Of a stretch of DNA of 38,083 nt, positions 34,101 through 38,083 are shown in pieces (position 1 is the stretch's first letter; every line of letters begins with the position of its first letter). This DNA comes from CAZWCE01 sp964632505. GTDB taxonomy: Bacteria > Planctomycetota > Planctomycetia > Pirellulales > Thermoguttaceae. The notes beneath the pieces were generated by a model, which saw only the letters and a program-made list of their open reading frames with translations, did not search any database and was not told the origin of the DNA. Both the position numbers and the translations under genes were made by a program. Where the stretch lies: contig CAZWCE010000028.1 in the NCBI GenBank assembly GCA_964632505.1, forward strand, positions 1 through 38,083, in the 5' to 3' direction.

Positions 34101-35107
34101 AAAATCTGCGGATGAACATTCGCGTGCTCGATGCCGAGGGTGAGGAACTGGCGACGGGACGCGATTTGGAAACACTGCGCCGAGAGCTTGGGGTGAAGGC
34201 GGCCGAATCGGTCACGGCGATCGACGATCCCCGCTGGAATCAAAAAGGTCTGACCGAATGGAACTTCGGCGAACTTCCGGAATCGATCGAGCTGGACCGC
34301 GCCGGCATGCCGGTCACGGCCCACCCTTCACTGGTCGACGAGGGGGAGACGGTGGCGCTTCAACTGAGCGACACCCCGGCCCGGGCGCAAATGCGAACAC
34401 GGCTCGGACTGATGCGCCTGGCACATCTGGCGTATCGCCGAGATCTTCGGACGCAAGCACAGTGGCTGCCAAAGTTCGACCAATTGATGACCTTCGCTCA
34501 ATCACTTCCCGAGTTTTCGCTCAAGCAACAGGTAGCCGAGTGGATCGCGCTCCGGGCGATGCAGGTCGACGAGCTTCCGATTCCACGCGACGAAGAGCAG
34601 TTCCAAACGCGATTGAGCGCGTGCCGCGAGCGGATCGGTCTGGCGGTGCAGGAGGTGACGAAGCTGATCGTCCCACTTTTGGAAAACCATCACCGGGCCA
34701 GGCTGGCGATCGAACAACTGCCGTCCGACCGTTATGCGCCGACGATTCGCGATGTCAAAACGCAAATCAAGGAACTGACCCGTCCCGGATTCTTGCTGCA
34801 AACCCCCTGGCGATGGCTGAAGGAATACCCCCGTTTCTTCCAGGCGATTGAGGTGCGGCTGGATCGTCTCCGCAGTGGATCTCAGGCGAAGGATCAAGAG
34901 ATGATCGAGGAGATCCGCAGCTACTGGGACGATTACGAAGAACTTCGCCGGTCACACGAGGCAAGCGGTATCTTCGACCCGGAGCTGATGCACTTCCGAT
35001 GGATGCTGGAAGAATACCGTGTCTCGCTCTTTGCCCAGCAGTTGGGCACTTCGCTGAAAGTCTCGAACGTCCGACTGGAAAAGCAGTGGTCGAAAGTCCG
35101 ACGTTGA
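31127..35107 (+). CDS. hrpA: ATP-dependent RNA helicase HrpA
   Basis: Predicted 1326-residue cytoplasmic DEAH/RHA helicase, close to the length of E. coli HrpA (1300), which acts on mRNA and on stalled ribosomes. An N-terminal helical part (about 1-75) precedes the helicase core: Walker A GETGSGKS (98-105), HTQPRRIAARSVAGR, DEAH (195-198) in IIIDEAHERSLNIDFLLG, SATID, and the second RecA domain with TNVAESSLTVPGIRYVIDPG and QRAGRCGRVGPGICIRLY. Ratchet and OB-like domains follow, and the long HrpA-specific tail runs to the end. No ribosome site precedes ATG 31127; it was chosen because the alignment with E. coli HrpA begins a few residues before ADRHRLR, while the TTG at 31106 and the ATG at 31175 are alternatives. 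Confidence 0.95.
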   Translation: MTLPSFGQLRRDIAHAMTADRHRLRQMLRTLEHQAKKGENLDGRLDQLRRQLDRSLAAVARRREALGPITFDPSLPINARREEIEETIRRNQVVVICGETGSGKSTQLPKICLDIGRGVQGLIGHTQPRRIAARSVAGRVAEELNTSVGALVGYKVRFSDQTGPETMVKLMTDGILLAESQNDRFFDAYDTIIIDEAHERSLNIDFLLGMMKRLLRKRRDLKLIITSATIDAKRFADHFSSHGEPAPVLEVSGRTWPIETRYRALGEEEKESEDPDWDRAILRAVDEVAAIDRGDILIFMPTERDIHETAKSLRGHRISGDSPGRETQILPLYARLPAGEQQKIFRPSGHRRIVIATNVAESSLTVPGIRYVIDPGTARISRYSTRSKTQRLPIERVSRASADQRAGRCGRVGPGICIRLYSEADYQARDRYTTPEIQRTNLASVILQTKSLRLGAIEKFPFLEPPRGAAIRDGYKTLFELGALDEKDRLTSIGKQLAQMPIDPRLGRIILAGHEEGCLAEVLIIASALEIQDPRERPLEKQQAADTAHESFVDEQSDFLGYLKLWDFYHQLKEKLSRNQLRKACRQNFLSYNRMREWSDIHRQLLELIRQSRLLEDAKSRENGPQRKGSPRRSRLKLHRTGDYGAIHRALLTGLLSGVSMRSERYEFTVQGGGKFFLWPGSGLFKNKAPWVLAAERVETSKRYLRTVARIEPEWIEPLAEHLVKRTYHDPTWSKKQGAAMIHEQVTLFGLPIVPRRRKTLGPIDPTTARLLFIRQGLVEGEIDASFDFLEHNQNLVEEARSLQAKLRRHDLLLGDWVIEEFYESRLPEEVIDVASLRHWLKKASSEHRRGLELQLDDLTREAVAPEVRKFYPDKMQTGSGLEIPLEYRMEPGEVRDGLSVVVPLEGLPQLDAAQLGWLVPGLLQERVVAMLRTLPKPIRRNLVPIPDTAKKVVEMLPFGHGSLEAALARVVSQLAGQIVSPDDFDLSRLPENLRMNIRVLDAEGEELATGRDLETLRRELGVKAAESVTAIDDPRWNQKGLTEWNFGELPESIELDRAGMPVTAHPSLVDEGETVALQLSDTPARAQMRTRLGLMRLAHLAYRRDLRTQAQWLPKFDQLMTFAQSLPEFSLKQQVAEWIALRAMQVDELPIPRDEEQFQTRLSACRERIGLAVQEVTKLIVPLLENHHRARLAIEQLPSDRYAPTIRDVKTQIKELTRPGFLLQTPWRWLKEYPRFFQAIEVRLDRLRSGSQAKDQEMIEEIRSYWDDYEELRRSHEASGIFDPELMHFRWMLEEYRVSLFAQQLGTSLKVSNVRLEKQWSKVRR

Positions 35108-35469
35108 CGCTCCCCGGTTCGCACAGTTCCGCTTGACCTGAAGGATGATCGGGATCGTATCTTTTATTATGTCGATGTTGTTGAAAAATGATATTTTCTA
35201 TTGCAGATTCTCTTGCCGTGGCCGATAAAAAAACGTATGCTCCGATCGGCCGAACCACTGTTTTTCAGCACCTCCGACGTATTAGCGGGTCCCCGATAGC
35301 CCGATAGCGTTAGACGAAACGCCAACACATTTCGCCGACGGGCTTGAATCTCCCGCACGACCTTTTCAGCCCGGGTCGGAAAAGATGCTTCCGGCTCTTT
35401 TCACCATTGGGGCGATGTCGATTGTTCAAACCCTTTATTCGTCTTCCAAAATCCAACAAAGAGGTCATC
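35108..35469. other. Intergenic region upstream of TagJ/ImpE gene
   Basis: About 360 bases. AT-rich at 35155-35235, holding the promoter candidate at 35214-35242. The remaining 220 bases would be an untranslated leader; no gene seen. Frames running upstream of 35470 continue the TagJ frame without a ribosome site. Confidence 0.5.
35214..35242 (+). promoter_or_regulatory. Candidate promoter for TagJ/ImpE gene
   Basis: TTGCCG (35214-35219), a 17-base spacer and TATGCT (35237-35242), about 230 bases before ATG 35470, implying a long leader if real. Confidence 0.45.
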
Positions 35470-36315
35470 ATGAATTCGAGCAACCTGATGGATACGTCGG
35501 TTTCGACCGCCACGACCGACCAGGATGCCACACGACTAGTACAGGAAGGGAAACTGGAAGAAGCCATCTGCTGTCAACGGCATCGGGTGGAACGGAATCC
35601 CGAAAACAACGAGGACCGTCTCTTGTTGTTTGAATTGCTTGCCGCCTCGGGCAATTTCACCGGTGCGAGTCACCAGATCGAACAGATCAACTATCCCGAT
35701 CCGCAACTGGTCGATCAGTTGCACGCCTACCGGAATTTGCTGACCGCCGAAACGATGCGTCACGAGGTTTTCGCGGGGAACGCTTGGCCGCACTTTTTCC
35801 AGGCGCCGCCGCAGTACGTGATGCTGCAGGTTCAAGCGGTGGAAGAATTGGTCCAAGGACGGAACGATGCCGCTCGCGACCTGATCGATCAGGCCAACGA
35901 TCGCCAACCGCCGATCTCCGGCAGGCTCGACGGCCAGCCCTTCGAGAACCTTCGCGATAGCGACGATTTGTTGCAAACGGTCGTCGAGGTCTTCTCCGCG
36001 GCCGGGCATTATTTCTGGCTGCCGCTGGAACAGGTCGAAACGCTCCACTTGAACGAGGCGCCCCATCTGAGAGACCGCCTCTGGAACGCCTGCACCGTGC
36101 AGCTTCGTAGTGGCTCCTCTGGAACCGTCTTCATGCCGAGCTTGTACTCGCACACATGGGACCAGGAAGATCCCGAGTTGAAACTCGGACGTCGAACCGA
36201 CTGGGAGAAGCAGGAAAACGGTGTTTCCGCCGTCGGTTTCGGGGGAAAAGTCTTCCAGGTCGACGACCAGACCGTCCCGCTGATCCAATGCCACGATCTT
36301 CTGATCGATGAATGA
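35470..36315 (+). CDS. TagJ/ImpE family protein (type VI secretion accessory), orphan
   Basis: Predicted 281-residue cytoplasmic protein of the ImpE/TagJ family (HsiE1 in Pseudomonas). Known members bind ClpV and the TssB sheath subunit in type VI secretion systems. A TPR-like N-terminal part (about 18-75; ARLVQEGKLEEAI-type helices, NEDRLLLFELLAASGNF) precedes the diagnostic block: RLDGQPFENLRDSDDLLQTV (about 151-170), GHYFWLPLEQVETLHL, RDRLWNACTVQLRSGSSGTV, PSLY and a LGRRTDWEKQ segment near the end. ATG 35470 has AAAGAGG upstream; earlier in-frame starts have none. No other secretion gene lies in the window, so its partner is elsewhere or it has another job. A hairpin terminator follows at 36358-36412. 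Confidence 0.85.
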   Translation: MNSSNLMDTSVSTATTDQDATRLVQEGKLEEAICCQRHRVERNPENNEDRLLLFELLAASGNFTGASHQIEQINYPDPQLVDQLHAYRNLLTAETMRHEVFAGNAWPHFFQAPPQYVMLQVQAVEELVQGRNDAARDLIDQANDRQPPISGRLDGQPFENLRDSDDLLQTVVEVFSAAGHYFWLPLEQVETLHLNEAPHLRDRLWNACTVQLRSGSSGTVFMPSLYSHTWDQEDPELKLGRRTDWEKQENGVSAVGFGGKVFQVDDQTVPLIQCHDLLIDE

Positions 36316-36357
36316 TCGGCCGATCTTTCGTCCCACCATCCCGCACCACAAGAGAAG

Positions 36358-36412
36358 GGCCGCCGGCTCACTCGGAACGATTCTCGTCGGCCGAGTGTTC
36401 TCGCGGCCTTTT
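36358..36412 (+). terminator. Likely terminator after TagJ/ImpE gene
   Basis: A two-tier hairpin: outer stem GGCCGC (36358-36363) with GCGGCC (36403-36408), inner stem CACTCGG (36369-36375) with CCGAGTG (36391-36397), then TTTT (36409-36412). The convergent HTH gene ends right after it at 36414. Confidence 0.6.
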
Positions 36413-36413
36413 C

Positions 36414-36776
36414 CTATTCTTTCGACCACGACCAATTCGACTCTTCTCCCGCCCCCCCGCCATGCGTTCCCACGGGAAACGAACGAAGAGAAGTGTTCTG
36501 CAACGACATCGCCGGAAGCGAAATGAGCATCGCACAGGCAAGACAAGGCATCTTGACGCGAGCCCCGCAAAGCGGACATCGCGTATATGGCCCCGTCGGG
36601 GGGCGAAACGGTGGTGACTCCTCTTCTTTCTTGCGGCAAGACAGCCTGCGCTTGCCCTTCGCCACCGCGTGGACCGTGCCCCGGCTGACTCCCAGCTTCC
36701 GCGCGATTTTTCTCTGGGAAAGCACTCCCTCCTGGAGAAGCTGATTGATCTCCTTAATTACTTCAGGTGCGATCAT
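36414..36776 (-). CDS. Small HTH plus zinc-ribbon regulator-like protein
   Basis: Predicted 120-residue protein. A helix-turn-helix at about 17-40 (LSQRKIARKLGVSRGTVHAV) is followed by a basic linker and CxxC-x7-CxxC (C67, C70, C78, C81), a probable zinc ribbon. Related HTH/zinc proteins are common in planctomycetes; their targets are unknown. The rest (about 85-120) is low in order. ATG 36776 has AAAGGAG upstream; the frame is open to 37148 but those residues look like untranslated DNA. No partner gene in the same direction. Confidence 0.8.
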   Translation of the reverse strand: MIAPEVIKEINQLLQEGVLSQRKIARKLGVSRGTVHAVAKGKRRLSCRKKEEESPPFRPPTGPYTRCPLCGARVKMPCLACAMLISLPAMSLQNTSLRSFPVGTHGGGAGEESNWSWSKE

Positions 36777-37640
36777 TTGAATCTCCTTTCTCCTGGAACA
36801 TTGGAATCGGATGCGTAGGATGATCTCGACGTCGCACTGTCGATGAACTGAGTCAACCGGCGCACCAGCGGCAGTTATCCATGGATTTGCGTCGCAAAGG
36901 ACCACGGAGAGGTTGATTCTCGAAGGAACCCATTGGGATAGAGGAAAACCCGGGGCGAAATCGGCAAGATCGACATCTTCTTCAGTAGTTTTCTTCTGAT
37001 CGAGAAAGAGGCCTCTCACTTTTGAGTTCGTCTCGGCCCCTTTTGCCGTCGACGCCCAGAGTGGGTCGATCGATCCGCTCAGGGAGGACCATTTCTCGTA
37101 CCGCTCGGAAGTAAGGATGGCGAAGCCCACAAAAATAGATATAATCATTGAAAATTATGGACAAAAAAATCGTATGTTGACGAACCAAAAACCATCCCTG
37201 ATGGCCAACCCGTACCCCCCCGGAAATGGAGCCTCGAAGGAATCTCGGGCCGAAATATTGCAAAATCTATTATATTCATTATTTTTTCCATCGGCCGGGC
37301 AATTGAAATTGGAAGAACACTATATAAAATAACTTATTATACAATTCAATGATTGCAATAAAATGATCATAATAAAACCTCAAACCACCCGAGCTCTCTT
37401 CGCAAATGCCGGGTTCCCGGGCAGAAGATTCCGGCTGGACGGATTCCAAAAAAACGTTTCACCATCATTTTGCGGAGTGTCGCCCCGACCGAAAGCCGAT
37501 ATCGATTTATTCACAGAGAGCGCAATTTCACCCGCGATCGCATGCCTGGGTTGTAGGGAATGTCGGGAACCGAGTCCAAGCCGCAAAACCTGCCTCCCGG
37601 AGCGATTCCGGTTTCACCTTTGCATGAGGAGAATCGAAGC
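36777..37640. other. Intergenic region before the last small gene
   Basis: About 860 bases. The first part should hold the promoter of the minus-strand HTH gene; I cannot place it. From about 37110 to 37390 the DNA is strikingly AT-rich, with many possible promoter boxes; TTGAAA (37303-37308) and TAAAAT (37325-37330) at 16-base spacing is the best pair. A 71-codon frame (37117-37332) has no motif and I do not call it. A TTATTCACA at 37507-37515 resembles a DnaA box but is isolated. Confidence 0.5.
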
Positions 37641-37919
37641 ATGACTCTCCATCCTTACCCCCCCGAAAAGCTCGACCAACTGGCTCTCCGATTATTCGAC
37701 TTGGCCGCCGAAGTCCGGCTCTGGTCGAAAGAGGCAAAAAAAGAAGAGACCCTCGAACTGGTCTTGCACGACAAGAAAGCCTTGCAGTGGTGCGTAAATC
37801 TGGAAGCCTGGGCCCGAAAGACGCGGCAGAGTCTGGAAATTCAGATTCGCGAAGCCCAACTCGCCGAGAAGCCGTCGAAGCAACGAGGCACAATGGAAAT
37901 CGAATCCGCGAATGAATAA
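37641..37919 (+). CDS. Small helical protein of unknown function
   Basis: Predicted 92-residue, mostly helical acidic-basic protein. It begins MTLHPYPPEKLDQLALRLFD, continues LAAEVRLWSKEAKKEETLEL, then LHDKKALQWCVNLEAWARKT and a charged C-terminal helix. I have the impression of a small protein conserved in planctomycetes but cannot name a family. ATG 37641 has GAGGAG ten bases upstream; the frame is open to 37560. A clean terminator (37945-37977) follows, supporting a real transcript. Confidence 0.7.
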   Translation: MTLHPYPPEKLDQLALRLFDLAAEVRLWSKEAKKEETLELVLHDKKALQWCVNLEAWARKTRQSLEIQIREAQLAEKPSKQRGTMEIESANE

Positions 37920-37944
37920 GAGTTATCACAGCGCTCTTGTTTTT

Positions 37945-37977
37945 AGCCCATCGGGAGCCCAACCGGTGGGCTTTTTT
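37945..37977 (+). terminator. Rho-independent terminator after small helical protein gene
   Basis: A 10-base stem, AGCCCATCGG (37945-37954) with CCGGTGGGCT (37963-37972, one T-G pair), 8-base loop, then a T run to 37977. Confidence 0.93.
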
Positions 37978-38025
37978 ATTGAAACAAGCAGGGGAGAGGG
38001 TGTATATAGATAGGGAGGGATGACT

Positions 38026-38080
38026 AGTCCTCAAACAAGCGAATGGGGGATGGTAAAAGTCGGTGTCGGTTTAGAAATCG
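38026..38080. repeat. Right arm of terminal inverted repeat
   Basis: Exact reverse complement of 1-55. Three more bases (38081-38083) lie outside the match, because the left copy starts at the window edge. It lies just beyond the last terminator and outside any gene. Confidence 0.9.
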
Positions 38081-38083
38081 CGG

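Noticed and set aside
37507..37515. TTATTCACA matching a DnaA box, as a sign of a replication origin
   Set aside because: It is isolated. No cluster of boxes, no dnaA, dnaN or gyrB gene and no AT-rich repeat array accompany it.
1..38083. The whole window as a composite transposon or linear plasmid, based on the terminal repeat
   Set aside because: There is no transposase, integrase, replication or partition gene, and the contents include chromosomal housekeeping genes. The repeat is kept as a finding but this interpretation is not supported.
1..38083. CRISPR arrays, phage genes, toxin-antitoxin or restriction systems
   Set aside because: I looked for direct repeats with regular spacing and for the usual protein motifs and saw none.

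Overview
The window reads as a stretch of chromosome from a planctomycete, probably of the Pirellulales type. The gene families point that way: a DUF1559 pilin-like secreted protein followed by a small transthyretin-like lipoprotein, two secreted DUF1080 proteins, an FG-GAP protein beside a sodium/solute symporter, a DUF4432 protein, a DUF4159-like protein, a sigma-70 factor with an N-terminal helix-turn-helix extension, and an HTH plus zinc-ribbon small protein. The lineage call rests on gene content only; there is no rRNA or other marker here. I see no transposase, integrase, phage gene or CRISPR array.

Layout. 1-55 is one arm of an inverted repeat whose other arm is at 38026-38080. 345-2018 encodes a REC-GGDEF-CBS diguanylate cyclase. 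2677-4402 holds the DUF1559/lipoprotein pair. 4610-8314 is a symporter/FG-GAP operon that ends at a terminator shared with a convergent DUF1080 gene (8401-9162). Then come a membrane protein with two YcxB-like halves (9453-10757), a large secreted alpha/beta hydrolase on the minus strand (10846-13104) and a divergent DUF4432 gene (13407-14567). A gene-poor 1.5 kb stretch (14568-16052) precedes the sigma factor (16053-17765), an O-antigen ligase-like membrane protein (17958-19238), a Tat-exported protein with a duplicated domain (19456-21039) and a YjbQ-family gene (21198-21620). A minus-strand operon of LpoB-like and COG3014-like lipoproteins (24021 down to 21762) follows, then dprA, a second DUF1080 gene and a SpoU-family RNA methyltransferase (24506-27479). 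The methyltransferase abuts a convergent gluzincin-type metallopeptidase (27480-28736). The right third holds a single-domain response regulator, a small basic protein, tRNA-Ser(CGA), the RNA helicase HrpA, an orphan TagJ/ImpE homologue, an HTH/zinc-ribbon protein and a small hypothetical gene closed by a clear terminator.

How the genes relate. Much of the left half is secreted, surface or carbohydrate-related: symporter, FG-GAP, DUF1080, esterase-like hydrolase, DUF4432, O-antigen ligase. The right half mixes information processing (dprA, SpoU methyltransferase, tRNA-Ser, hrpA) with envelope lipoproteins and signalling. Most genes look like single transcription units; clear short operons are symporter/FG-GAP and LpoB-like/COG3014-like.

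Most worth a second look: the terminal inverted repeat; the sigma factor with three predicted N-terminal HTH motifs, no visible region 3 and a promoter bracketed by an inverted repeat; the TagJ/ImpE gene without any other type VI secretion gene; the LpoB/COG3014 pair in a planctomycete; and the apparently dead second hydrolase domain of the esterase-like protein. No complete new defence or mobile system is evident.
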